NCBI RefSeq assembly: GCF_000342165.1
Contig: NZ_AMRV01000003.1
Location: 310,001-374,000, forward strand
Source of the DNA: Pacificimonas flava
Lineage (GTDB): Bacteria; Pseudomonadota; Alphaproteobacteria; Sphingomonadales; Sphingomonadaceae
DNA: 64,000 nt
Direction of reading: 5' to 3'
Numbering within the stretch: the stretch's first letter is position 1; each line of letters begins with the position of its first letter. Under the pieces are notes generated by a model. It ran no database searches, was not told the DNA's origin, and saw only the letters and a list, made by a program, of their open reading frames with translations. This document shows positions 10,812-19,984 of this stretch, piece after piece. Both the position numbers and the translations under genes were made by a program.

Positions 10812-13259
10812 GTGATCAACATTACGGGTCTGGCCATCGGACTGGCGGCCTGCGTGCTCATCCTTCTCTACGTTCGTTACGAGCAGAGCTATGATGACTG
10901 GCTGCCGGATGCCGAGCGCGTCTTTCAGTTGCAGACCCTCTATGAAGCCACCGAGAGCGGCGGCGAGGAAATGAACCTTCAGATGAGCGCCATCGTCGCG
11001 GGACGAGCGCTCGAGAAGGACTATCCGGGTCAGGTCGAGAATGTCGTCTGGGTCCGCAGCTTTTCCCCCGTCATTCTGCAGGACGGGCAAGCCTCGGTGA
11101 CCGAGGATCTGCGAATGGTCGATGGCGACCTGTTCGCCATTTTCGATGTCCCGTTCGTACGGGGCAGCGCGGCGAACGCCTTGCCGGACACTCATTCGAT
11201 CGCGCTCAGCGAAAGCGAGGCGCAGCGCCGCTTCGGCGATCAGGACCCGGTGGGCAGGACCCTTACCATCGTGGATAATAACGGCCCTGTGGATTACAGG
11301 GTCACCGGGGTGTTCGAGGACTGGCCGGAACATTCCAGCTTTTCCGCCGACGCCGTGGCGCGTTTCGACCTGGGCGCGCAGTTCGCCGACCGGGAATACG
11401 CCCTTACCGGCTGGAACAACCAGCAGGGATGGAACTATGTGAAGTTGCGGCAGCCGGCCGACGCGGCCCTGATCAACGAACGCATGCCGGCCTGGGAGAA
11501 GCGGAATATTCCGGACGATGTCGGTGAAGGCGGCACCACCAATCCGGGCGACTTCCAGGACTACCGGCTGACGAACATCCGCGACATTCACCTGGGAGAG
11601 GCGCAGGCGGCATCGGTGACACCGGGCAACGATCGTTTTACCGTCACGACCTTTGCGGTAATTGCAGTTCTGGTCCTGGGCATGGCCTGTGTGAACTTCA
11701 CCAATCTCGCCACCGCGCGGTCGTCGCAGCGCGCACGCGAAGTGGCGCTGCGAAAGGTCCTCGGCGCTTCGCGGCGACAGCTCATCACGCAGTTCCTCGG
11801 CGAGTCCCTTCTGGTGACGGCGATCGCCATGCTGCTTGCACTGACGGCGACCGAGCTGCTGCTGCCGGTCTTCAATGGCTTTCTTGGGTCCGATATCGCC
11901 GTGACCTATTTTGGCGCGGGCGGCATCCTCCTGCCGGTAATTGCCCTGACCCTCGTCGTCGGATTGGCCGCAGGTCTTTATCCGGCCTTCTACTTGTCCC
12001 GCTTCGAGCCTGCGCAAATCCTGAAGGCCAACAAGTCCGCCGCCGACGCAGGCGGATCGGGCCAGCTGCGCAATGTTCTCGTCGTGGGACAGTTCGCGGT
12101 TTCCATCGGCCTGATCATCTGCACGGCAGTCATCTACGGCCAGACCGTCTATGCACGCACATCGGACGCCGGTTACGTACGGGACGGCCTCCTCCAGATC
12201 GAGAATCTCGGCTACCGCGGTGTCGACGGCAGGGACCAACAAGTCGTGGAGCAGCTTCGCCGCGTTCCCGGCGTGGAGGCTGCGGCGCGCACGCAGATCG
12301 CCGTCGATCCCGGCGGAAACTCCGTAAGCCGCGTCTACCGGACAGATAGCATGGAGCCCATCGATCTTGGCCAGTATTCGGTCGAGACCGGCTTCTTCGA
12401 TGCCATGGGAATGAAGCTGATCGCCGGACGAGACTTTTCCAACGCCATCGGACGGGACGATTCCACGACCCCCTTCCCCATCGAAGAGGCCGCCGAACGC
12501 GCATTCGCCGAGCGCGGCGCGAACGTCATCGTGACGCGGGAAGCTACGCGGCGCCTCGGCTTCACCTCGCCGCAAGAGGCTGTCGGAAAGCAGTTGCGAT
12601 CCGAACTCACCCAGTCGGAACTTGGCCTGGTGCCCATCACGATCGTCGGCGTCGTCGAGGATGCCCGGTTCCGGTCTCTGCGGGCACCTTTGCAGCCCAT
12701 CATGTATCTGATGCGCCGCGAAGGCTTCGGGGCGATCGCCGTCCGGTATTCCGGCGACCCTGCCCGGACCAGAGAGGCGGCAGAGACCGTTTGGACCCGC
12801 AACATTCCGCAGGTGCCGTTCGATGGCCGTTTCGCCGACGACATCGTTCGCGAGCAATATGAGCAGGAGGCGGCCCGCAGCCAGATCTTCGCAGCCTTCG
12901 CCATTCTCGCTGTCATCATCGGATGCCTCGGCCTCTTCGGCCTTGCCGCCTTCACTGCGGAGCGGCGGACCAAGGAGATCGGCATACGCAAGGTCCTCGG
13001 AGCCCGGACACGCGACATCGTGCAGCTCCTTGTCTGGCAGTTCACCCGGCCCGTGATCATCGCGAATCTGATTGCCTGGCCGGCGGCCTGGTGGCTGATG
13101 CGCGACTGGTTGAACAATTTCGACGCCCGTATCGACCTGACGCCGGTGCCATTCCTGCTTGCAGGGGCGCTGGCTCTCATCATCGCCGTGGCGACGATTG
13201 CCGTGCATGCGTGGCGGGTGGCCGGCACCAGCCCCGTTCGGGCTCTTCGTTATGAGTGA
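10812..13259 (+). CDS. FtsX/MacB-like ABC transporter permease (5' end interrupted)
   Basis: 815 residues from GTG 10812. The first membrane helix (INITGLAIGLAACVLILLYV) is followed by a large periplasmic domain. Then come two FtsX-type cores, each with the hallmark before its helices: REVALRKVLGASRRQLITQF (about residue 312) and TKEIGIRKVLGARTRDIVQL (about residue 720). This tandem-FtsX, eight-helix architecture is usual for MacB-like permeases that act with a separate ATPase and adaptor. The natural N-terminus begins 20 codons upstream but is separated by a TAA codon. Because all membrane helices lie downstream of it, a protein made from GTG 10812 could still function. Confidence 0.85.
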   Translation: MINITGLAIGLAACVLILLYVRYEQSYDDWLPDAERVFQLQTLYEATESGGEEMNLQMSAIVAGRALEKDYPGQVENVVWVRSFSPVILQDGQASVTEDLRMVDGDLFAIFDVPFVRGSAANALPDTHSIALSESEAQRRFGDQDPVGRTLTIVDNNGPVDYRVTGVFEDWPEHSSFSADAVARFDLGAQFADREYALTGWNNQQGWNYVKLRQPADAALINERMPAWEKRNIPDDVGEGGTTNPGDFQDYRLTNIRDIHLGEAQAASVTPGNDRFTVTTFAVIAVLVLGMACVNFTNLATARSSQRAREVALRKVLGASRRQLITQFLGESLLVTAIAMLLALTATELLLPVFNGFLGSDIAVTYFGAGGILLPVIALTLVVGLAAGLYPAFYLSRFEPAQILKANKSAADAGGSGQLRNVLVVGQFAVSIGLIICTAVIYGQTVYARTSDAGYVRDGLLQIENLGYRGVDGRDQQVVEQLRRVPGVEAAARTQIAVDPGGNSVSRVYRTDSMEPIDLGQYSVETGFFDAMGMKLIAGRDFSNAIGRDDSTTPFPIEEAAERAFAERGANVIVTREATRRLGFTSPQEAVGKQLRSELTQSELGLVPITIVGVVEDARFRSLRAPLQPIMYLMRREGFGAIAVRYSGDPARTREAAETVWTRNIPQVPFDGRFADDIVREQYEQEAARSQIFAAFAILAVIIGCLGLFGLAAFTAERRTKEIGIRKVLGARTRDIVQLLVWQFTRPVIIANLIAWPAAWWLMRDWLNNFDARIDLTPVPFLLAGALALIIAVATIAVHAWRVAGTSPVRALRYE

Positions 13260-13332
13260 CGGCTTTCCCTTGCGAAGCCGTTACTGGGCGCGGGGCTGTT
13301 GCTGACCGCAACGCCCCCGCGCCCTCATTCGA

Positions 13333-13533
13333 AGCCAGCCTGCGGGGATCGTGGTCGATGATTACGTGTTCGCGCGCCTGACCGAGACCGAAACGGAGAC
13401 CGGCGTTCCGCACGATTTGATCTATACCGCGGCCGATGCGAGCTTCGCCGGTATCGACGGCCAGATCGGCTATCAGATCACGCCGGCCTCCCGGAACACG
13501 GCATTCGGCGAAAGCCCCCGGCGCCTACAACGA
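13333..13533 (+). pseudogene. Remnant of a TonB-dependent receptor (C-terminal part)
   Basis: The translation DDYVFARLTETETETGVP followed by LIYTAADASFAGIDGQIGYQITP resembles the pattern found in the last third of many TonB-dependent receptors (FDDYIFxxxTG...YxxADAxFxGxExxxxYxxTP). There is no start, no barrel and no terminal strand. A neighbouring frame just upstream reads SFEASLRG, another receptor-like piece, suggesting a frameshift. It lies between the ABC operon and the convergent phoD-like gene. Confidence 0.45.
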
Positions 13534-13550
13534 ACAGGCGCGCACATGGC

Positions 13551-15113
13551 TCATGCGCGTAGCGGGCCGGGACGCCCACGTTCGACGACGAACTCCGCAA
13601 GGTCGGACACTGCGCCGGATGGCGTGTCGACCTGGTCCATGACCTTGAGCCTGGTTCTCCACTGGTTCGGAGACACCACGTAGATCTGGTAGCCGCGCCG
13701 GTTGTTCAGCAGGGCGAGGTTCGGGTTGCGCGCCAATATGTCCTGCTGAAAGGAGTGACGCTCCGACCCGCTCCCGCCAGACGTGATGGAGGTTGCGAGA
13801 AATTCGCTTGCGACGGGCCGGCTTTCCGGATCCTCGCAATCGAGCGGAACGGTGCCCACAAGATGCTGGTGCATGTCTCCGCTGCCGATGACGACATTCC
13901 CTAGCCCCTGTTCCGCGATCGCCGTCACAAGACGCTGGCGAGCATGCGGGTAACCGTTCCAGTTGTCGGTGCTTCGAACCGTCTCGGTCTCTCCGTCCCG
14001 GCGACCATCGAAGGGCAACATCTGAACCTGCTGCGCGATGAAGTTCCAACCCGTTTCGCTAGACAGGCCGCGCTGCAACCAGTCTTCCTGCTCCCTGCCG
14101 AGCATCGTACGGGAGGCGTCGTATCGGGGGATACAGTCTGCACCTGCAGCATCCCTTGCGGCGGCGCCTTCGCAAAACTGATCGCTGCGGTGCGAACGCG
14201 TGTCCAGCGCATGCATTCGCAGCAGGGCGCCAAAATCGAAGCGACGAAAATATCGGGTCGAACCGGACGGCTGCAAGCTGCTGCGTACCGGCATATGCTC
14301 GTACCACGCCCTCAGCGCGTTCGCCTTGCGCTGCAGAAAAGCCCGCGTGCGGCCGTCATCCTTGCTGAAATCGCCGGCCCAATTGTCGTCGATCTCATGA
14401 TCGTCGAAGGTGGGAATGAAGATCGCACGCGCATGTGCGGCGCGAAGATCGGGGTCGCTCTTATACTGGGCGTAGCGGCGACGGTAATCGTCCAGCGTGG
14501 CCGTCTCGTTGCCCAGATGCCGGCGAAACGGGTTCCGGTCCCTCTGGCCGAACTCGTATATGTAATCGCCATAGTGAAAGATGACGTCGAGCTCGGGTTC
14601 ACGGGCAAGGTGCCCATAGGCGGAAAAGAAGCCGCTCTCGAAATCCTGGCATCCCACGCTGGCGATATGGAGCCGATCCACATTCGCACCCGGCGCGGGG
14701 AGCGTCGTGGCACGCCCGGTGTCGCTTGTCGCGCCGCCCGAATGGAATCTGTACCAATAGGGCCGGTGAGGCTGCAGACCGCCGACCTCGACATGAACCG
14801 TATGGGCATTCCGGGGCTGCGCCAGTCCCTCCTGCGAACGGACGATGGTTCGAAAGTTGGGATCCTCCGCCACCTCCCAAGCCACCGGCACCGGCTGCGG
14901 TCCCAGTCCGCCGGACGGTTCTGCGGGAGCCGGAGCCAGCCGCGTCCAGATCACGAACCCGTCGGGCGACGGCTCCCCGGCCGCCACGCCCAGCGTGAAG
15001 GGGTTCTGCGCGAAGGCCCGGCCGGCGCCTCGCCATGATGAACAGGCCGAAAGCAGGCCAAGCGAAAAGGTGGCGGTTGCGACCGAGCGCCGGTCGAGCA
15101 GGATGTCTTTCAT
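13551..15113 (-). CDS. phoD: PhoD-like alkaline phosphatase/phosphodiesterase
   Basis: A 520-residue secreted phosphoesterase of the PhoD family (Ca/Fe-dependent, releasing phosphate from mono- and diesters). Its N-terminus has a twin-arginine-like DRRSVATATFSLGLLSAC with a lipobox-like end, so export by Tat and possibly lipidation are likely. A Fn3-like PhoD_N domain (about 35-135) precedes the catalytic domain with VGCQDFESG, HYGDYIYE, PTFDDHEIDDNW and GSGDMHQH, which carry the expected metal ligands. It lies 75 bp behind the TonB receptor, the last gene of the sigma-FecR-receptor-phosphatase series. A perfect 12-bp palindrome at 15172-15183 sits in the gap. Confidence 0.9.
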   Translation of the reverse strand: MKDILLDRRSVATATFSLGLLSACSSWRGAGRAFAQNPFTLGVAAGEPSPDGFVIWTRLAPAPAEPSGGLGPQPVPVAWEVAEDPNFRTIVRSQEGLAQPRNAHTVHVEVGGLQPHRPYWYRFHSGGATSDTGRATTLPAPGANVDRLHIASVGCQDFESGFFSAYGHLAREPELDVIFHYGDYIYEFGQRDRNPFRRHLGNETATLDDYRRRYAQYKSDPDLRAAHARAIFIPTFDDHEIDDNWAGDFSKDDGRTRAFLQRKANALRAWYEHMPVRSSLQPSGSTRYFRRFDFGALLRMHALDTRSHRSDQFCEGAAARDAAGADCIPRYDASRTMLGREQEDWLQRGLSSETGWNFIAQQVQMLPFDGRRDGETETVRSTDNWNGYPHARQRLVTAIAEQGLGNVVIGSGDMHQHLVGTVPLDCEDPESRPVASEFLATSITSGGSGSERHSFQQDILARNPNLALLNNRRGYQIYVVSPNQWRTRLKVMDQVDTPSGAVSDLAEFVVERGRPGPLRA

Positions 15114-15188
15114 AGGAAAAGCTTTGCCAGGATTGCTGTAAGGGTTCCGGGCGAACGTCCAGTGGAGCGGCCCGCCCGGGCGGCGACA

Positions 15189-18100
15189 TCAGAAGCGCAA
15201 GGTCGCGCCAAAGGTGAACGTCCGGCCGCTGACCGTGCTGGTCATCAGTCGTTCCGCATCGCGGTCGGCATATTGAATGATGCGCTGATCGGTGAGGTTG
15301 AGGCCTTCCACCCTCAGCTGCAGCATCGGCGTAACATCATAATAGGCCGTGGCGTCGAAGACCGTCGACGGCGTGAAATACTCGCCGACATTGCCGTTGC
15401 CGCCGCCTCCCTTTCTGTACCGCGAGCGATAGGCCATGGAGGCCCGTGCCCCGAATTTCTCGGTTTCGTAGTAGAGCGTGGTGTTCACGGTCCATTTGGA
15501 CAGGTCGACGAGCGGCAATTCATAGGCCGTGCCCGAATAGAAGACGTCCGACTGCCCATCGGCATAGGTCACATTGGCGGACAGGCCCAAATTCGCGAGC
15601 GGTCCGGGCAGAAAGTCCAGATCGCGCCGCGCTGCCGCTTCCACGCCCTGGATCGACGCGCCCGGTCCGTTGATCGGCCGCGTGAAGTTGAAGATGATGG
15701 ACCCGTCCTGACCCTCTTCGAGGAGGTCGAGCGGATAGCCCGTTTCGCCATAGGGAAGCTGTTCCGTCTCGCTCGTGACGAAGGATTCCATGTCCTTGAA
15801 GAACGCGCCCACGGCAAGGAATCCTCGCGTGCCATCATAATATTCAATGGAGCCTTCGAGCGAATCGGCACGATAGGGATTGAGGTTGGGATTGCCGGCG
15901 CTGATCGTGCCGCCATAGCCGGCGACGCGCACCTGCGCCGCCGCGCTCAGATCCGAAAATCCCGGGCGGCTGATATTGCGGTTGGCGCCCAGGCGGAAGA
16001 CCAGATCCGGCGTCACGTCCAGCGCCAGGTTCACGGCAGGCAGGAACCCGTCATAGGTGTTTCTGATGGAAACCGGGACAAGGCCACTGTCGGTCACCGA
16101 CGTGCCGCGGGAATCGAGGCGCGTATTGTAGTACCGCGCGCCGAAATTCGCGCGCAGCCCGTAATCGCCGACATAGGTGTCGATTTCATATTGGGCGTAG
16201 GCCGCAAAGGTCCGCTCCTCAACGGTATAGTTCGTGCCGGCGAGAAGATCCTCGGCATCGAGATAGGGATCCTGGCCCAGGGCGTCGAAGATGGCATCGA
16301 CATCGCCGACCGCGAAGTCCGCCGGGGCGTCGTAGGGGTTCAGCATGGTCGGCACCGGGTCGAGGCCCGAATGATCGCCATTGGTCTGCCAACTGTAACC
16401 GCTATTCTCGAAATTCTTGAACTCGCCGCCGACCTTGATCGTGGACGCGGTGGAAACGTCCCAGGCCAGGCCGAGCTGCGCATTGTAGAATTCGCTTTCG
16501 ATGCTGTCCCGGCGCCATTGGATCCTGTCGAAGGTCCAGGCATCGCCATCCGCCGGATCAAAGTCGTAGCTGTTGACGGGCGTGTCCGTGTCGAGGTCGG
16601 AGAAACTCACCGTGTGATCCAGCGATAGGAGGTAGGCCCGCTGCCAGCTGGAAACGAACTTGGAGCTGGACCATCCGGCGAGCCCTTCGAGCCGGAGATT
16701 GTCGCTCAGCTCCGTCTGGCCGTTCAGCACGACCTGCCAGAAGTCGGTCTGGTCTCTCGTGGCCTTCGCCTCGTTGCGCAGATCCACGCCGCTGACCGTC
16801 GCATCGGTTATGCTTCCGAACTCGTCGATCGTGACGTCGTGGATGATTTGCGTCCCGGTGACGTCGTTGGAAGACAGGCCATTGGGGCCGGCATTTCCGA
16901 GGACGTTTTCCTGACGATTGTTCTGAAGCTGTCCATAAAGCACATCCAGCGTGACATCGGTGCCATTGCCGGGCTCATATTGCAGCGTACCGGTAAGCCC
17001 CAGCCTTTCGCGCTGGTTGAACCAGCTGGCATAGGTCTGCGCGCGCGAATTCCAGACCCTGTCATCCCCCTCGGCATTCACGAGGCGGTCACGTACATCG
17101 TCGGAGATTTCCGGACCGACATTGTCGGGGCCGAAGTTGATCTTCGACCAGTTCCAGTTTCGGTAACCCCATTCGATGGTATCGGCCTTGCTATAGGCAG
17201 CGGATATCAGCGCACCGAAATCACCGGATTGGACCGAGGCGAGCCCGACGAGGCGCGGCGTGAGCGTTTCGGTGTACTCGTTCACCTGCCCCTGCGCGCT
17301 GACGACGAACGTGTTCTCGTTGTAATCGAACGGCTTTGCCGTACGCAGGCCGATGGTGCCGCCGATGCCGCCCTCTTCCTGCTCGGCGCTATAGGCCTTC
17401 TCGACCACCACCCGGTTGAACAGTTCGGACGCGAACACGCTGTAGTCGAAGGCTCTGCTGCGGCTGACATTGCCGCGACTGTCGAGACCCGACGCGGTGT
17501 TGCTAAGGACCTCCATGCCGTTGAGCTGCGTCCGCGTGAAACCCGGGCCCAGGCCGCGAAGCGAAATCTGCCGGCCTTCGCCACTGTCCCTCGAAATTGC
17601 GACACCCGGAACGCGCTGCAGGGATTCGGCAAGGTTCTGATCGGGAAACGCGGCGATGTCTTCCGCAACGATGACCTCCTGAATGCCCGTCGCAGCCTTT
17701 TTCAGGGCCTGCGCGGTGGACAGGCTCTCGCGAAAGCCGGTGACGACGATTTCCGGTGCCTGCGCTGAAGCCGATGCCGGCGGGGCCTCCTCTTCGGCAT
17801 CCGAGGTCTCGGCGCGGACCGGCGCCGGCGCCGGCGAAGGCCTGACGGCCGGCCGAATGCGCTGACGCTCGACGGCGCTCACCGTCACCATCCCGCGTTC
17901 GATGCTGGCCTTGAGCGGAAGGCCCCGGGTCAGGGCGGCGAGCCCCTGTGCCGCGGTGAATTCTCCGCAAACCGTGTTCCCGCGCAGTTCGTTTACCGCC
18001 GTCGGAACGGCAGCGACAGCAAGCCCGGTCGTGCGCGAGAAGCCGATCAAGGCTTCGGACAAATCCTGCGGCGGCTGGTTGAAGCTGTAGGTCGCTTCTT

Positions 18101-18191
18101 TCGTCTGAGCGGGCTGGGCGCTGCCTGGTTGGGAAGCCAGCAGAGTGGCTGCCGTTGAGAGTAAAATGGATAAACCGGTTAACTTTGACAT
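15189..18191 (-). CDS. TonB-dependent receptor with N-terminal STN signalling domain
   Basis: A 1000-residue outer-membrane receptor. A signal peptide ending near ASQPGSAQ is followed by an STN domain (YSFNQPPQDLSEALIGFSRTTGLAV...), as in FecA-type transducers that signal to FecR. A proline-rich linker precedes the plug (VIVAEDIAAFPDQNLAESLQRVPGVAI, split here: AAFPDQNLAESLQRVPG) and a long barrel ending in FTFGATLRF. The gene follows sigma factor and FecR genes, so cell-surface signalling is expected. The substrate is unknown; the PhoD partner downstream suggests a phosphorus-containing compound. The start ATG is preceded by a G-rich sequence; a PHO-box-like site lies 65 bp upstream. Confidence 0.93.
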   Translation of the reverse strand: MSKLTGLSILLSTAATLLASQPGSAQPAQTKEATYSFNQPPQDLSEALIGFSRTTGLAVAAVPTAVNELRGNTVCGEFTAAQGLAALTRGLPLKASIERGMVTVSAVERQRIRPAVRPSPAPAPVRAETSDAEEEAPPASASAQAPEIVVTGFRESLSTAQALKKAATGIQEVIVAEDIAAFPDQNLAESLQRVPGVAISRDSGEGRQISLRGLGPGFTRTQLNGMEVLSNTASGLDSRGNVSRSRAFDYSVFASELFNRVVVEKAYSAEQEEGGIGGTIGLRTAKPFDYNENTFVVSAQGQVNEYTETLTPRLVGLASVQSGDFGALISAAYSKADTIEWGYRNWNWSKINFGPDNVGPEISDDVRDRLVNAEGDDRVWNSRAQTYASWFNQRERLGLTGTLQYEPGNGTDVTLDVLYGQLQNNRQENVLGNAGPNGLSSNDVTGTQIIHDVTIDEFGSITDATVSGVDLRNEAKATRDQTDFWQVVLNGQTELSDNLRLEGLAGWSSSKFVSSWQRAYLLSLDHTVSFSDLDTDTPVNSYDFDPADGDAWTFDRIQWRRDSIESEFYNAQLGLAWDVSTASTIKVGGEFKNFENSGYSWQTNGDHSGLDPVPTMLNPYDAPADFAVGDVDAIFDALGQDPYLDAEDLLAGTNYTVEERTFAAYAQYEIDTYVGDYGLRANFGARYYNTRLDSRGTSVTDSGLVPVSIRNTYDGFLPAVNLALDVTPDLVFRLGANRNISRPGFSDLSAAAQVRVAGYGGTISAGNPNLNPYRADSLEGSIEYYDGTRGFLAVGAFFKDMESFVTSETEQLPYGETGYPLDLLEEGQDGSIIFNFTRPINGPGASIQGVEAAARRDLDFLPGPLANLGLSANVTYADGQSDVFYSGTAYELPLVDLSKWTVNTTLYYETEKFGARASMAYRSRYRKGGGGNGNVGEYFTPSTVFDATAYYDVTPMLQLRVEGLNLTDQRIIQYADRDAERLMTSTVSGRTFTFGATLRF

Positions 18192-18255
18192 GGAACCCCC
18201 GTTTTTGTGTCACCACCAAAACGGAGACAGAGAGTGGAACCGGACAATTTTATTG

Positions 18256-18273
18256 GTTACATTATTATGTCGG
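18256..18273 (-). promoter_or_regulatory. PHO-box-like sequence upstream of the TonB receptor
   Basis: On the minus strand the sequence CCGACATAATAATGTAAC matches CTGTCAT-N4-CTGTCAY at 10 of 14 defined positions, and the N4 spacer is A/T only as in the enterobacterial box. It is 65 bp before the receptor ATG. The match is imperfect and unproven. Confidence 0.3.
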
Positions 18274-18289
18274 AACACTTTCACTCATG

Positions 18290-19237
18290 TTACGAAATAT
18301 GAATTCTGCCGTTCTTCTCGATGATCTTCAATTCAAAAGCATTTTCTAGAAGTAATAGGGTCGTATCCACGTTCGAAATATTAAATCGGCCGGTCACGCG
18401 TTTTTCCGATGCCGGCCCCGGGGATATGACGATAGGCATCGTTGAATAGCGCCCGAGTTTCTCGACCAGATCGGGGAGCGGAGCATCCTTCGCGAGGAAC
18501 CACTCGCTACCGATCATCGCCTGCTCGGGCTCGAGATCTATGCGGGTCAATCTGTTCGGGCCGGCGCGCAGGGCTTCATCTGCCGCCAAGTCCAATTCTC
18601 CGGCCTCCGATCCGACCCGAACTCGCCCGCGCGTCACACCGATAATCGACTGACCCTCCGCCATGCGGTCGATCAGGAAGGCAGTGCCCAACACATTCAC
18701 GCTCGCATCGCCGACCTGAACCCTGAACGGCCTGCCTTCTTCATGCGCGACATCGAAATAGGCCTCGCCCCGTGCAAGGTCGACGCGCCTGCGCCACGGC
18801 AGCATCTGGACCGTCATGGCGGTGTTGCCGCCAAGTTCGACGGTGGAACCGTCCGCAAGTTCCACGAGCCGGTTCTCGCCGGGAGCGGTCGCGAAGTCCT
18901 CGGGCATTGCCGGCAAGATCACGATCGCGGTCCCGGCGGCGCAAAGCCCCAGCGCCGTGGCGATCCCGCCGAGGCGCCACGCTTTTGCGCCCGGCAGTCT
19001 TCCAGCGGAAATGTGCTGTGTCGACAAATCCTGCGCCCTGGCGTCCGCCGCTTCGCAGGCCGCCGCCAGCTCGTCACCGTACCAGATCGCTGCCATTTCG
19101 GCGAAAGCATCGCGATGCTTGGAATCCGCCTTCATCCAATCGTCGAAGCGCTCGCCCTCCGCCGGGGTGAAGGCCGACCGGTTCATCCGGTCGAGCCAGG
19201 TCGCGGCTTCGCGTTCGATGTTTTCGAGCTGCGTCAT
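18290..19237 (-). CDS. FecR-family anti-sigma/sigma regulator
   Basis: A 315-residue inner-membrane FecR homologue that passes the receptor signal to the ECF sigma factor. The N-terminal cytoplasmic part REAATWLDRMNRSAFTPAEGERFDDWMK is typical. One membrane helix (LGGIATALGLCAAGTAIVILP) is followed by the periplasmic FecR domain (RLVELADGSTVELGGNTAM, FDVAHEEGRPF, VLGTAF). The C-terminal STN-like part ends VTGRFNISNVDTTLLLLENAFELKI. It overlaps the sigma gene by 4 bp (ATGA at 19234-19237), so the two are co-translated. Confidence 0.93.
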   Translation of the reverse strand: MTQLENIEREAATWLDRMNRSAFTPAEGERFDDWMKADSKHRDAFAEMAAIWYGDELAAACEAADARAQDLSTQHISAGRLPGAKAWRLGGIATALGLCAAGTAIVILPAMPEDFATAPGENRLVELADGSTVELGGNTAMTVQMLPWRRRVDLARGEAYFDVAHEEGRPFRVQVGDASVNVLGTAFLIDRMAEGQSIIGVTRGRVRVGSEAGELDLAADEALRAGPNRLTRIDLEPEQAMIGSEWFLAKDAPLPDLVEKLGRYSTMPIVISPGPASEKRVTGRFNISNVDTTLLLLENAFELKIIEKNGRIHIS

Positions 19238-19803
19238 TTCGGCAAGTCCGGCACATCGTCGGAACGCGTCAACACCTTGCGCAGATCCTGCAGCCCGCGG
19301 CTCACATGCTTCTCGACAGAGGCGACCGAAATTCCGAGTTCGGCGGAGATTTGCGAATGGGATTTATCCTCGATCCGGCGCTTTATGAACACGGAGCGGC
19401 GAAGCTCGGGCATCGCATCGAGCGCGTCCTGAAAATGTCTGATCCTGTCCCTGCCGTGCACGACGCTGTCCTGCAAGGGGGCCTCGCACGGCTGCGCATC
19501 ATCAAGTTCCGCAACTGGGGCCTTCTCCTTGCGTGCCGCATCCACCAGGCAGTTCAAGGCAATCCTGAAGGCAAGCGCGTACAGGCTGGCGGGAGGCTGC
19601 CCCTCGCAATAGCGCAGAATCCTCACGCAGGTCTCCTGCGCGATATCCTCCGCAAGATGATATCCCTGACCTCGCTTCACCAGATAGGCGATGATCGTGG
19701 TTCGAAGTGCGGTCCAGTCCGCGTCCGACCAGCCGGGGGCGGCCGAACGGTTCGAATCCCGTGCGCAGGTGGCTTCGTCCTTCATGAGCTGGCTTGGCAC
19801 CAT
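19234..19803 (-). CDS. ECF RNA polymerase sigma factor, FecI-like
   Basis: A 189-residue ECF sigma factor. Region 2 is LAEDIAQETCVRILRY; region 4 is ELRRSVFIKRRIEDKSHSQISAELGISVASVEKHVSRGLQDLRK, here shown by its core SHSQISAELGIS. Together with the overlapping FecR gene and the STN-bearing receptor it forms a complete cell-surface signalling unit, expected to transcribe the receptor and phosphatase genes. An internal ATG at 19785 is an equally likely start; neither has a clear ribosome binding site. Confidence 0.92.
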   Translation of the reverse strand: MVPSQLMKDEATCARDSNRSAAPGWSDADWTALRTTIIAYLVKRGQGYHLAEDIAQETCVRILRYCEGQPPASLYALAFRIALNCLVDAARKEKAPVAELDDAQPCEAPLQDSVVHGRDRIRHFQDALDAMPELRRSVFIKRRIEDKSHSQISAELGISVASVEKHVSRGLQDLRKVLTRSDDVPDLPK

Positions 19804-19984
19804 GCGGGCGCGGTTAGGCGGGGATTATGTCAGTTTTGCTGCCCCGACCGGAATCTTCCCGATGGACCGGCTGTTCGGCGCCAGAGTATTCTGCGCCGCC
19901 GGCGAATCTTATCCCGCATGTCACACCGGCATTCTCGTCATCGTCTTCGTAGCAGCGGCAACGGGCCGCCCTTCAAAAGGACCA

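Noticed and set aside
10719-13208. 829-residue open frame on the minus strand
   Set aside because: Antisense to the ABC permease, whose membrane helices and FtsX motifs are on the plus strand.
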